From Dermatophagoides farinae (taxonomy: Eukaryota > Arthropoda > Arachnida > Sarcoptiformes > Pyroglyphidae), in NCBI RefSeq assembly GCF_024713945.1, contig NC_134683.1:2098501-2162500 (forward strand): DNA of 64,000 nucleotides, in the 5' to 3' direction. The notes beneath the pieces were generated by a model that was given only the letters and a program-made list of their open reading frames with translations, searched no databases and had not been told where the DNA came from. Numbering within the stretch: position 1 is the first letter of the stretch; each line of letters opens with the position of its first letter. Below are positions 13,176 through 25,432 of the stretch, piece after piece. A program made the position numbers and the translations under genes.

Positions 13176-13184
13176 TATATAAAG
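13176..13184 (+). promoter_or_regulatory. TATA box of the structural protein gene
   Basis: TATATAAAG lies about 100 bp upstream of the ATG at 13281. Transcription would start near 13205-13215 and leave a leader of about 70 nt. This is a strong TATA element by sequence, which fits a highly expressed, tissue-specific secreted protein. Confidence 0.65.
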
Positions 13185-13280
13185 CCAATGATGTTTGCTA
13201 TTTTGAATCATCAGTTATTTGGATTTTCGTTTAACTATCCATTGAAAACAAAAACAAAAAAACTTCATAATCTAATAACC

Positions 13281-14854
13281 ATGCTTAAGGTTTGTTATTG
13301 TTTAACAAATGAAATTTTCAATTTAAAATATGAATTTTTTTTTTCGCTAAAAATTTTCTCAAATAGTTTGTCGTTTTGGGCCTTTTAGCAATCGGCTGCT
13401 TTGCCGAAGAAAGCTATGATAAATCAAAGAAAATGATTGGTAGCTACAGTTGGGGAAGTGGCTATCAAGGCGGTAAATATTATGCTCCAGGTTTTTATGG
13501 TGCTGGTTTTGGTTATGGAGCCAGACATTTTGGTGACCGTTCTGGCTACGGTTATGGTCATGGCCATGGTTATGGTCACTTAGGCTACGGTCAATGGAGC
13601 AGTTATCCAAAACAAATGTACTATGGACGATACGGTAGCGGTTTCGGTCTTGGTGGTGGTTATTATAATATCATTCCATCATACCATTATGGTACAATGG
13701 GTGGATACTATGCTGCTCAACCAAGTTCTACCGCCGGTTACGTTGCTCAACCAATTTCCACCGCCGCTTATGTTGCTCAACCAGTTGTCCACTCAGCCGG
13801 TGTGATCGCATCAGATAACGTTGTCCGAACAGCTGCCATCGCTCCATCGGTCAACTTTTTGACTGAACGCAAAAGTGACGCCCACCAGGAAGTTGTACAA
13901 GCTGCCGTCCACCAGTTGGGTCGTACAGTCGAATATAAAAGCATGGGCCACCAAGAACATCCAATTCAACCACAAATCGTTGAAGTCGAACCATCGGAAA
14001 CTCCATTGCATCTTCACTTTAAAACCAAATCTTCCTCAGTTTCATTGAGCCAAGCTCATGAACAAGCTCCAGTACCGCAAACTCAAATAAGCCAATCATC
14101 AGATGAACCAGCTCGATTGATCCATGAGATCCAAAAACCAGTTATTCAGGAAGTCCGAGAAGTGATTACACCATACCGACAAGTTACCCAAGAAATTAAC
14201 CCAGTTGTTGAAGGTAAAAATTAATTGAGAATTTCTACTTGACGATATTCTCATTTTTTAATTTTAATTTTTATTTTCGAAGCTGTACACACGGTCGTTA
14301 CCAAAGCTGAAGGCCAACGACAAAACTATGTTGCACCATCAACCGGTGTTTCCGTTAACCGTGAAGTATCACACTCTGTTAACACCGTCGCTCAACCAGT
14401 TCATATGGGTTATCAACACGTTTCCGTAGCTGCCCAACCAGTAGCCACAGTTGCTCAACCAATTGCTGCTGTTTCCGCACAACCAATTGCCGCTGTTGCC
14501 GCACAACCAATTGCCGCTGTTGCTGCACAACCAATCGCTATTGGTTATGAAGAAAAAATTGTTTCCGCTCCATCTGTCGCTTCATACGGCGTTGGTTATG
14601 CAGCTCAACCAGCAGCCGCTTTCGTTGAATCATCTTATGAACCAGCTAAATTTGGTTATGGTTATGATACCAAATATTCAACATCATCATCATCAATTGT
14701 TCCATCTTCATCAATTGTTCCATCTTCCTCATCATCATTCGGTGGTTACCGATTTGGTGGTGATGCCAAAACATTCCGAGTAGGTTTCGATAACCGAGCT
14801 GGTATGGTTGGTGACCGACATGAACAATACCATGAATCTCGATCAAGCTATTAA
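13281..14854 (+). CDS. Secreted Gly/Tyr- and AAQP-repeat structural (cuticle-like) protein
   Basis: Three exons, 13281-13289, 13367-14213 and 14283-14854, join in frame to give 475 residues. Exon 1 encodes only MLK; exon 2 completes a signal peptide (FVVLGLLAIGCFA, cleaved before EESYD). Regions follow in order: a Gly/Tyr/His-rich block (about 30-100); AAQP/VAQP repeats (about 110-150); a Gln-rich middle; a conserved-looking segment EVREVITPYRQVTQEINPVV joined across intron 2 to VHTVVTKAEGQ; a second run of AQPIAAV repeats; and a Ser-rich tail. The tiny first exon carrying just the start of the signal peptide is typical of arthropod cuticle and egg-case genes. The VxPYRxVxQExxPVVExVHTVV segment resembles motifs in arthropod extracellular matrix proteins of the Vajk type, but that is a memory-level match. 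It has a strong TATA box and is probably abundant. Confidence 0.85.
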
Positions 14855-15278
14855 GCTTTCGATCAGATGAATTATTTGATCAACAACATCAAGATCAAAC
14901 AAAATTAAAATGAAAATGGAAAAAAAACATAAGATCAACTGCCAAAGATAAAGATTTTTCGTCTAAAAATAATTCATTCAATCCTGCCAATATGGAATCC
15001 AATGATGGAGGTAAAAAAAGGATTTCAATTTCACTTATATCATTTATATTTTGGCTTTAAGCTTTCTATTTTTTCTCAATGAATCTTTTTTTTATTGTCT
15101 ATCTATCTATCTTGTCCGGTGTCCAAAAAAAAAATCCATTGAATAAAATTTTAAAAAAATTTTTTTTTTTGTCAATTCAATTGCGAATGTTTTATTTTTC
15201 ATTACAATTTTTTTTCACATATATATAAAAAATGAATAAAACTTGAACAAAATAAAGTGGGTTAGATGAGTCAATGTT
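14855..15278. other. Convergent 3' gap with polyadenylation signals
   Basis: The gap lies between the structural protein stop (+) and the NCLX-like stop (-). AATAAA-type signals occur at about 15142 and 15234 for the plus gene. The rest is A/T-rich and shows nothing else. Confidence 0.6.
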
Positions 15279-17826
15279 TCAAATAACTTTGAATTCCAAT
15301 AAAATGGCCAAAATTATATAAACAATATAAATGATGATCAATATGTAGCCATGTATACGATATGAACGAAATTTTCCCAATACAAATATCAATAACGATG
15401 TACAAAGACTTGTTGTCAATGCTGCATATGGTAAACTTATCATATGTGTATAATGAATCTGTTCAAAAAAAAAAAAAATGAAAAAAAAACAAAACAACAA
15501 CAATGGAATAAAGTGAATCTAATTGTAATCAAATCAAATTGAATTGAATTGATAATGATAATGATTTTTTTTTTAATTTTTGACGTAAAATGAAATTTTT
15601 TTTTTTTTTGCTAACGTAACTTACATTTATTTTCCCATGAAAATTACCATTTTTAATAAATAATGTTAAATATGGAACACCCAAACCAATTAATAGATCT
15701 GTTTTGTTTTTTTTTTTGTTGATGATGATGATGATAAAAAAAAACAAAATTTAATCAATTAATAATTGGTATTCAATGAAAAACATACTGAACAATGGTC
15801 CACCAATACATGCAGCAATAGCCATACTATGATAGCCATGACGTGCCATCGATAGATTGGACATTAAATCTAAAAATTTCAATTATAAATGAAAAAAACA
15901 CCTTGGATCATCATCATCAACATACCACCAACACTATTACCCAATGCTAGTATAGTTAGACCAAGAAATGAATCCGATAAATGAAACAAAATACCGATTG
16001 TATGTAAAATACTTATAATTTCATTAGCAATAACCTTAATGAATATGATGGAAATGATAAAACCAATGAATGCAAATATTCGATGATAAATAGGTGGCCG
16101 ATTTTTATCCGATGTTAACAATATGAATATAATCAATATTGGTGATATAATCAATAATAATGCCCATATTGGAAATTGATGATCAATTTCATAATCAACT
16201 AATTATAAATTGAATGAAAATAAAAAAATTATCAAAAAAAAATGTCATAAAAAATGTATATAGATTACTACTTTGTTGAAGAAATAGAATAATTTGTGGT
16301 GCAATAACAATGTTTATACAGCACAATAGACGACACCAATTTTCATTGACCGATTCTAGATCCACAACAGGTATACAAACAATAAGAAGAAAATATGGTC
16401 CAGCCTTAATTAATTCAAATAATTTTTTAATGAATGAATTTTCATTCCATTCAAGTAGATCAATAGGACAGATGTGAAGTAGGAAATTTTTTGTTTCGCT
16501 CATCATTTCAACCATTGAAAATTGTGATAAATATGTTATTCGATATTCATTTTGATTCAAATAACTATGTGAATCAATTGAATCATTGTTATCAAGATAA
16601 TCTTCATCTGTTGCCAATGATTTTGAAACACTATGAATAGTATTGGACCAATGATGATGGGCAATATGTTTGGATTCAGATATTTTACGACTACGTGTAC
16701 TACGAGCTATACTACTATTACGGTAAAATCTTGATCGAATCATATCATCATCGATTTCATTCAAATCTGAAATCGATGTTCCATATGAAAGTTGTGAACT
16801 TTTTCTACTCAAATTCATTATCGATGATTTTGAAGCTGATTTCGATAATATTTGATCATCATCATCAACATCGATTATCGATACACTAATCTCGGATAAT
16901 CGTGGTTCTTCAACCATAACTGGCTGTTGTTGTTTTGGTTTTTGAAATCGCAAATAAACATAACGACTTATAAAAATGGTAATTATGTAAACATGATAAT
17001 AGCAAACCAAAGCTTGAATAAAAGATTAATGTAAATAAATTTCTTCAAATTTCATAGACTACAACTTACCAATAACATTGTCAATTTTAAGCGTTCTTCC
17101 ATAAATAAATGCCCATGTCATAAACGTAGCGCCAATATAGAAAACAATATCACGAACTAATGGTCTTTTACTCATGATAAATTCACCATTCAATATAATG
17201 CTACCAATAACAATAGTGGTAACAAATGTACCACCACCAAATAGACTGGCAAATATTAAATTTGGTTTTGAATGGCTAATACCTTCGATTGATGAAAATA
17301 TATCCGGTGCTCCATTACCGAATGCCAATAATGTAACGCCAGCAATATTATTCGGAAGACGTAATGTTTTCGATATGGTCAATAATGATGGACAAAGGCT
17401 AATGATCATGATTATGAAGATGATGATGAAATATATTGATATGAAGAATTTAAATTAATTCGAATAAAATCAACAAACTTACAATTCATCAGCAACCAAA
17501 CCAACGATAAAAAACAGCATGAATAACATGGCAAGCAGAATCGGAAAACTTAACAAAGGTAATTCATCAAATTGACAATAGGCCAATTCAATGGGTGAAA
17601 ACAGAATACCATCATAAGCACAAGCAGCGGTTGTTCGAATAAAATGGCAACGTTTTTCGATATCATGAATATTCTCAACATCACGGCACTAATGAAAAAA
17701 AAAAATTTACAAATCATTAAAATACAAGAATTTCAGCCAATAATCAATGTAATGCTTACTTACACGAGCTAAGCCAATTTTATATGAATATTGAATGATA
17801 ATTTGTTCGGAAAAATTTTTCATCAT
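15279..17826 (-). CDS. SLC8B1: NCLX-type mitochondrial Na+/Ca2+ exchanger
   Basis: Eight exons join in phase to a 648-residue protein: 17826-17764, 17688-17483, 17398-17070, 17012-16272, 16198-15926, 15869-15789, 15698-15625 and 15458-15279. All seven introns (56-166 bp) have GT/AG ends. The N-terminal part has a CRDVENI..RCHFIRT segment, as in NCLX. The first alpha repeat carries AFGNGAPDIFSS (about 115-126), the second LALGNSVGDLMSN followed by MARHGYHSMAIAACIGGPLFN (about 530-560). These acidic and polar positions form the cation pathway in the CaCA superfamily. A long Ser-rich cytosolic or matrix loop lies between (about 240-390), as expected. Human NCLX has 584 residues. NCLX exports Ca2+ from the matrix across the inner mitochondrial membrane in exchange for Na+ (or Li+). 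No obvious cleavable presequence is seen. Confidence 0.92.
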
Positions 17827-19404
17827 TTTTAATTTTATTTTTGATCAATCAATAATGTTTGTCGATCCGTATGTTTGTCGCACCAATTGATGAATTGACG
17901 AATTTATAAGTTTTTTTTTTAAATTTCAATTTCCAAACAAGGATATGAAATAAGAAAATGTATTTCAGTAGCAACAAAAAAAAATGCTTTCAATTAAATT
18001 GGATTTTTTTTTTATTCTTTCAAAAATTAATATATCCGATGAAAGATCAATAGCGACAATGACATCAATAAAACACACAAACACACACGCACACACACGT
18101 AATTACACACACATGTTAGTTGGTTCTCAACAATCAAAAAAAAAAAAAAAAAAAAATTGATATCAAATTTTTTTTTACTGAATCTCACTTCATTATTTTG
18201 TAATATGACAATTGATCAACAAAAAGTACCTTGTTTTTTTTTTAATTATCCTATCATATTATTGGATGGATGTTTGTATCATTATCAACAACAACAACAA
18301 CAACAACCAAAAAAAAAAAAAAAAATATGTATGATATTTGGACGATGGAACAATTGATTCATTTTCTCCTCCTCATTACTTCTATCATTCAATGAACACC
18401 CTCTTATTATAAACCTGATTTTGAACATGAATTGTAATGATTGATAAATATTGATTTTTTTTAAAAAAATGCGTCAATTATCTACAATGTATGAATGGGA
18501 AAAATAGGAGGGATAACAAAAAAAAAAAAAAAAACAATGAGACCTCCAATATGAGATAACCTTCATATAATTAATGTCTGTATGTGTGTGTGTACTTGAC
18601 ATGTATCACAATGTTCTGTAGATTGCCTGGATTCAATCCTAATCAAATCAAAATATTATCTAGATTACAGATTAACTCATTGGCTACCATCATAGGTGAA
18701 AAAAAAGATGCTACCCATAGACCAGCGGCGCCAAAAAAAAAAAAAAAAAAATCCATTGAAATACGATTCAAATATGTGTACTGCTTGATAGTCAAGATAA
18801 TCCATTGTCAATGTGATTATGATTGAATTTAAATTGAATGAAAATGAAAAACAAAAAATTACAATCAAAAAACAAAACAAAACAAAACAAAAAAAAAACA
18901 CGATACAAATTATCAAATTATTGTTTTCAAGTGAAATCGTGTGCCAACTTTATAGTGATAATATATATAATGTGATATAATAAAAATGTGATATATTGAC
19001 ATTTATCATAGAAAAAAAAAGAATGGATCCAAATGATAACAAAATTTAAAAATCATCAACATTGTTTGAAGCTTATATCCATTACATTTATTCATTCAAT
19101 CATTCAATCAATGATTGGAAATCTTGTCATTTAAATTCAGATTAATTTGATTTTTTTTCTTGTCACTTATTGCATCGATAATAACAGATAATAATAATAA
19201 TGATGATTGCGATTGATTTATGATTTATTATTGGAATGTTTATAAGAAATACTATTTATATAAGTTCCTGGTCAGCCAAAAATAACTTTTATTTTGGTGA
19301 TTGCATATATATTGGTTCCAGGATCTTGTTGTGTTTATAAATAAGCAAAAATATTTAAATAAAACAATTCAATTTTTTTTATTCAATCATCTGATTGAAA
19401 TTGA
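17827..19404. other. Intergenic; no supported gene
   Basis: This stretch lies upstream of the NCLX-like gene and downstream of the ANL gene. It contains (CA)n at 18075-18114, poly-A tracts near 18136-18157, 18308-18323, 18519-18534 and 18733-18752, and CAA repeats at 18283-18306. The open frames at 18157 and 18584 run through homopolymers and are not credible. Confidence 0.6.
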
Positions 19405-21528
19405 TTAGAATTTTTTTTCCAAATTGATTAAATTAAATATCTCTTTACGTATTAGACAATCAATATAGCGGCCACAATTAGTTTTTGGTATATTATATTG
19501 AACAAATAGAAAGAATTCATCTAAATCAGCAACATTTTCTAAAATTTTATATGTATGTAAATAATTAAAATTAGAAGAATTTTTTTTCCAAATCCAGGAT
19601 CACTATTATTGATTGCAATACCTTTGATGTAATCAACAATTTGTTGATTAAGTTCCGGTGTTAGATGTGTATTGACAAATTTCAATGCTACTAATGCAGC
19701 ACATTTTCCTGTTGTTGTTTCAATGACATATGCTTCTGCTATCAATGGATGATTAAGCAGATAGGATTCAATTCTAGATTGTTGAACAATTGAAATCAAT
19801 TCCATTGATGAATATCGATATTGTCCATGCAAATAGATTAGACCATTTTCATCATAGAAACCAATGTCCTGTGTGATTAACCATCGATGATGACAATGTT
19901 CATCAGCTGTTGATTGATTCATTGTTTGCTGAAAATTTAATTCCATTATACGAGAACTGTTTTTATTTCAAAAATTTTTTTTTTATTAACAATTTTCGAA
20001 ATCAAATTAAATCAAAATAAATATGATACTAACCTATTATTACTAAGATAACCGATGGCAAACATATTTCGTTCACGTCCAATGGCAATCAGACCACAAC
20101 AATTTGCTTCTAACATTTCATCATCATAATCGAACAGACTGTGAATTTTAATCTGCGTATTTGGCAATGGAAATCCGGCTGAATCATAATCATTTGAATT
20201 ACGTATCAACATTGTTATTGGAGTTGGTGTTTCAGCCATCAGATAACAATGACGAATAGAACGGACATTTGGAAAACGATGAAAAAATTTTTGACATAAT
20301 ATTGTCGATATTTTGCCACCAAATGCAATGATTTTGATCAGATATTCAAGCTTAACATTATGTCCAGTATCTTTTAGCAATTTGATCAGAAAATTTGATG
20401 GTAAAATAGCCAAATAAATTCTATATCGAACAATGGCATCAATAATATGAACATAATCATAACTGGGAAGCAATACAAAACTACATCCATTCACAATGGC
20501 TGATATAAACATGAGAATATTTTCAAGATGTTCAAACGAACCATAAACCAATAATTTATCAATGGAACGAAATTCAAAAATTCGACCATCGGCTATCGTT
20601 TCGCTTGTGGCAACCAATGAAAAATGATTATGAATAAAAAGCCTTGGTGGCCATTGATGTGTACCATTTGAATTGAATGCCAAACAAGGTACGGTAACGA
20701 CATTAATCGGCTTGTATAATTGATTAATTTCATTCAAATTTGAATTTAACCAATCACCTAGATGTACAATTTTTTCATTATCAATAGAATCATCATTGGT
20801 GTGTACACAACCATAGAGAAAAATTTTCTATCAAAAATAAAAGAAAAAAAAATAAAAATAAATTTCATCGATGCAAAGAAAAATGAATGACAAAACACAA
20901 CCTTGATTTGTGTGATTGAATTTAACAATTTTCGAATGACAACCAAATCAAATTCATTGCCATGATCAATATTCATTACAAGATATTGTACACTATGTTG
21001 TATGATGAATGTTCGAATATCTTCTACAATGGTGATAAATTAGATTTTATAAAGAGAAAAAAAAATCAAAAATTAAAAATTAAAAACTTACGCAATGAAT
21101 TATTGTTACAAGGTAAATTCATCGGTATTGCACCATTACAAATGGCGCCAAAATATAAAGCTAAATATTCAAATGAATTTGGTCCAATAAATACGATAAA
21201 TTCACCAGCCGAAATGTGTTTATTCAATAATGTTGCCGCTTGTCTAATATAATGGCCAAGATCTTCATATGTACAGGTGTTTTGAGTTTCATATTCAATC
21301 TACATTAATATATGATTTGAAAACAAATGAACAAACTAGAATAACAAAACGAATACATACAATCTTTTGTTGTGAATGATTACCGGATAATTTATCCAGT
21401 AAATATTGTGCAAACGAAACACGACGAATTGAATCCAGATTACAACGCCAATATGGATGAATAATTTTCGATGCATTTGATTCGAAACGAATTGTTGTTT
21501 GTGCTAATATTGCATTGACTGAATGCAT
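19405..21528 (-). CDS. Diverged adenylate-forming (ANL superfamily) protein, possible pseudoenzyme
   Basis: Six exons join in phase to 592 residues: 21528-21361, 21299-21092, 21023-20902, 20827-20034, 19956-19604 and 19538-19405. The overall layout is that of acyl-CoA synthetase / 4-coumarate-CoA ligase / luciferase-like proteins. It includes the YxxL..A..L IGPNSFEYLALYFGAICNGA region, a P-loop-like FNSNGTH (about 217-223), CYLMAE (about 360-365) in place of Y-G-x-T-E, SAGFPLPNT (about 382-390), a CGLIAIG...GY segment, WLITQDIGFYDENGLIYLHGQ (about 456-476) and a C-terminal PKTNCGR. Several positions usually needed for catalysis differ: the P-loop lacks its usual Thr-rich GTTG-PK form, GR at the hinge reads GQ, and the catalytic Lys of the SGK motif is Arg (about 571). 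It is therefore family-true but perhaps inactive or altered in reaction. No peroxisomal C-terminal tripeptide is seen (it ends KKF). Confidence 0.85.
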
Positions 21529-22589
21529 TTTCTACTTGTTTGAATCACTTATAATTTACAAATTGGCTATTCCATTTTCAAAAACTACAAACTACAAACT
21601 ACAAATGACGAATGAATCAATCAAATACATATACAATAAATGAATGAACAAGAAAGAAATCCAATCCAAAATAAAACTATTGAATGATTGGAAAAAAAAT
21701 GACGAAAATCTAGCCAACGAATCGAAAATTCAAACTCCAACCACCACCAACAATAATAATAATAATAAAATAACAACAACAACAACAACAACAACAAAAT
21801 GTTAGAGAAAGTGAAAAAAAACATGTGATTATCATAATCATCGTTGGACATAATGTTATTATTATTATTATTTTTTTTTTGTTGTTATTGAGAAAATCAA
21901 CAATAATTTTCAATTAATTGAAAGATAGAATGTCAACCTCAAATAATCTGTTGTGTGTGACGAGACATGGAGACAGATTGGCGTGTGTTTATCTGTGTGT
22001 GTGTATATGTAGGTGGACGAGGGAAGTTTATTATATAAATTGATGATGCTGATATCAATGTATCAACAACAACAAAAAAACAAAATTCAATTGTAATTCG
22101 ACACTACCATAAAATATATATATCTAACCATTACCTACAATGGTTTAACGGTGCAACAATTTTTTCTTTCTTTCTCTTTATCACTCTCGTTTTTATTTCG
22201 GATGTTTATCATCAACATAATACCCATTATCATTGTATCGTTGTATTCGTTGTCGTTAAATAAAAATGATGATGATGATGATTTATATTATTTTTCTGCC
22301 CAATATATCTAGGCAATTATTGTGTGTTTACAATTTATCAATGTTTTTTTTTTAGCTTTAGCTTATTTTTTTTTCCTCACACAAAAGCCATAAAAATTTT
22401 GGAATGATAAAAGTTGGTAATTAAGAATGGACAAAAAAAAATGGAACGAGTCATGTGCGTGTGTGTGTGTGATTGATGATGATCTAAATCATCGGCAACC
22501 TTATTCAACTTTTTGTGCGGCCCACCAAAGCACCAACATAATTTTAGGTATTAAATTAAAAAAATATTGTGTCGACAAATTTTATGACA
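21529..22589. other. Intergenic; no supported gene
   Basis: This is presumed promoter side of the ANL gene. It has CAA repeats at 21774-21797, (GAT)n at 22267-22281 and GT runs near 21991-22006 and 22456-22471. A TATA-like TTATATAAA lies near 22031. No gene is supported. Confidence 0.55.
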
Positions 22590-22659
22590 AATTATTTTTT
22601 TTCAGAGTTCAGAATCACACAAATATATCAAGAATTCAAAATTCAAAATCATGAAAATG

Positions 22660-23505
22660 ACAAGTCCAAACTAATTGATCAGTTGAATTCAAAATTCAAA
22701 ATCGAGAAAACAATAACACGATCAATCGAGAAAATGGCAAATCCAAACTAACACGACCAGTTCAGAATCGAGAAAATGGCAAATCCAAACTTTAGTTCTT
22801 ATCCAAACTAACACGACCAGTTCAGAAATTCAAAATCAAGAAAATCAAACTAACACGACCAGTTTAGAATTCAAAATTCAAAATCGAGAAAATAACAAGT
22901 CCATAACACGACCAGTTCAGAATCGTGAAAATGACAATAAAAATTCCAAACTAACAATCAGGAATTCAAAATTGAAAATCGAGAAAATAACAAGTGCCTA
23001 ACACGACCAGTTCAGATGGTTAGTTATTCATTTCGATACCGTTTTTTAGATTTATTAAAAATTATTTTCAATGATGAATTCTGTTTTGTGTCGATATGTA
23101 TCCAATGTTTGCCATTGAAGATGATTATTTTCTCCAAATAATAACCCAATATAACTCTAGGTTCCAATTCTTTTGAATTTTGAATTTTTGGTCATGTTAG
23201 TTTGGACTTGTTATCGATTCTGAACTGGCCGTGTTAATTTGGACTTGTTATCGATTCTGAATGTCATTTTAGTTGGAACTTGTTATTTTCTCGATTCTGA
23301 ACTGGCCGTGTTCATAATCAAAAATGATATGATGGTTAGAATGAATTGGTCGTGTTAATAAAAAAAAAATCTATGGTCCAGTTTTTCCACATTGACGACT
23401 ACAAACACATGTTATTTTCTCAATTTTGAATTCTGAATTGGTCGTGTTAGGTTGGATGATTCTGAACTGGTCGTGTTAGTATGGATTTGTTATTTTCTGG
23501 CCATA
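22660..23505. repeat. Foldback-like inverted array of ~40-bp repeat units
   Basis: The left half (about 22660-23020) holds about six or seven plus-oriented units built around AACACGACCAGTTCAGAA followed by a TCGAGAAAATRRCAAGTCC-like block, for example at 22749, 22809, 22851, 22904 and 22999. The right half (about 23185-23505) holds the reverse complement, TTCTGAACTGGTCGTGTTA and variants, at about 23190, 23222, 23299, 23343, 23436 and 23464. A unique spacer of about 165 bp separates the halves. There is no coding potential. The structure resembles the tandem-repeat arms of foldback elements or a locally inverted minisatellite. It is not near a recognisable gene other than DRG1 downstream. Confidence 0.75.
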
Positions 23506-23852
23506 ACCATGAACAACAGAAAATAACCGTGAAAATCAATATGATTTTTGTTTAACATATTTTCAATTGATTTATTTTGAACTGGAAAGGATTGTTTGTT
23601 TGTTTGTTTTTTATTTTTGCCCACATAAAAAAATTTTGAAAATGTCCGAAAAAGGTTGCCGACTAACCCAATATAACTCTAGGTTCCAATTCATTATTTT
23701 CATATCCAATTTATATAATAATTGATTTCATAATTTCGTTCACAAATTATTGAGTTTCCATAACCATGACAACAAATTTGGAAAGGATTGTTTGTTTGTT
23801 TGTTTTTTTTTGAAAGGAAAATTAATTTCGTTCACAAATTATTGAGTTTCCA
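23142..23852 (+). repeat. Interleaved direct repeats beside the foldback array
   Basis: Three exact repeats were seen by eye. A 29-mer starting TAACCCAATATAACTCTAGG is at 23142-23170 and 23664-23692. A block GGAAAGGATTGTTTGTTTG is at about 23584 and 23780. A 30-mer starting TAATTTCGTTCACAAATTAT is at 23731-23760 and 23823-23852. They suggest recent local duplication, partly overlapping the right arm of the array. There is no gene content. Confidence 0.75.
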
Positions 23853-23931
23853 TCACAAATTTAGACCCTAAAAAAAGGAAAAAAATTATTAGAAAAAAAA
23901 TTTCGATATAAATAATTATTTGATTTGATAC

Positions 23932-25226
23932 TTACTTTTTAACAACTTGTACAACATCTTCATCATTCAATTCATGATCTTTACCAACTTTTTGTGGATT
24001 ATGTTTCACCGATGTTCCCCATACTAATGCACTGATGATGTAGAATTTGTTGATTAATTATATTGTTTGTTTAAAATTAAATTCTATATATCAATCAATT
24101 AGATTACTTACTATTTGAATTCTTTCATAATCGATTTATGTAGTTTATTACAGAAATCTTCAACCGTTTTACGTTCACGATTCAGAATGACCGGTGCATC
24201 ATAATCAGGCAGTTGACCTTTTGGTTTTGTATAGCTAAAAATTTTTCAAAATAAAAAAAAAAATTAATTAATTAATTAATCACAGAAATTCAGCAACGTA
24301 CATTCGAATTAATTTCAGATAATCCCATGTCCTATAGAGAAGATCATCAAAATTCCATTTATGATGAGCGGATATAGGAACACAATGTGGAATTTTATAA
24401 ATAATTTCCAATTCTTCAATGGAAATCTGATCAATTTTGTTCAGGATATAAATACAAGGAGTATAGATACGGTTGCCTTCTATCACATCAATTAAATCAT
24501 CAGCATTGGCATCATATTTGAGTACAACATCAGCATTCGCTATTCGATATTCGGCTAATATTGTTTTGACAGTATCGAAATCCAATTCCGATTGCTGTAC
24601 TAAACATTGTAGGTTAATACCACCTTTATCTTTCCGGCGTAGCGTTATCTGTGGGGGTTCTTTATTCAGACGAATACCAAATCCTTCTAATTCTCGTTCA
24701 ATTATTCGTTTATGTTGCAATGGTTTTAGTACATCCAATACAATATAAATTAAGCTACAAGTTCGAGCAACGGCAATAACCTGACGACCACGACCTTTAC
24801 CATCTTTGGCACCTTCTATGATTCCAGGAAGATCGAGTAATTGAATTTTAGCACCTTTATATTTTATCACTCCGGGTACAGTTGTTAATGTTGTGAATTC
24901 ATAGGCAGCAACTTCAGAATAAACGCCAGCTAAATTTGACAATAACGTCGATTTGCCGACGGATGGAAAACCAACGAATCCGATTCGAGCATCGCCAGTT
25001 TTGGCCACATCAAAACCTTCACCAGTAGCACCTCCACCACCTTTAGGAGTAATTAGTTCACGTCGAAGTTTAGCTAAACGAGCTTTAAGAATACCCAAAT
25101 GTCCCATCGTCGCTTTGTTTCGTTGTGTTCTGGCCATCTAATTATTCAATTTTGAGAATTTTGCTTATTGTTAAATGCGTCACTTACCTCGGCTTCGATG
25201 GCCGTAATTTTATCAAGAACACTCAT
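23932..25226 (-). CDS. DRG1: Developmentally regulated GTP-binding protein 1 (DRG1)
   Basis: Four exons, 25226-25188, 25137-24302, 24234-24112 and 24031-23932, join in phase to 365 residues (human DRG1 has 367). Order: helix-turn-helix N-terminus ([20 protein letters not shown]), G1 box GFPSVGKS (about 69-76), G2/G3 with TTVPG and [16 protein letters not shown], the S5D2L-type insertion, G4 NKID, and a C-terminal TGS domain (about 290-363). DRG1 is an OBG-family GTPase that binds DFRP1/ZC3H15 and acts on translating ribosomes and microtubules. The sequence is highly conserved throughout, so function is surely kept. The stop codon TAA sits inside a sequence that also reads as a splice donor (AAGTAAGT), but the protein ends VVKK exactly where DRG1 normally ends. 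Confidence 0.97.
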
Positions 25227-25432
25227 GATTGGATCGAGCTATTAAAAAAGATTTTGGACCGAATTTTCGACGTTATAAAGATCAAATCAACAAATTGTGC
25301 ACCACGTTGCGATGTCTGTTTTGCTTCGAAGACTAATGGGTCGCTAATAAATAAAGTGATCGAAAAAATTTAAATCACACAATTTTCATCATATTTTTTA
25401 TTAGATTTTGAATCATCAAATAAACGATCATG

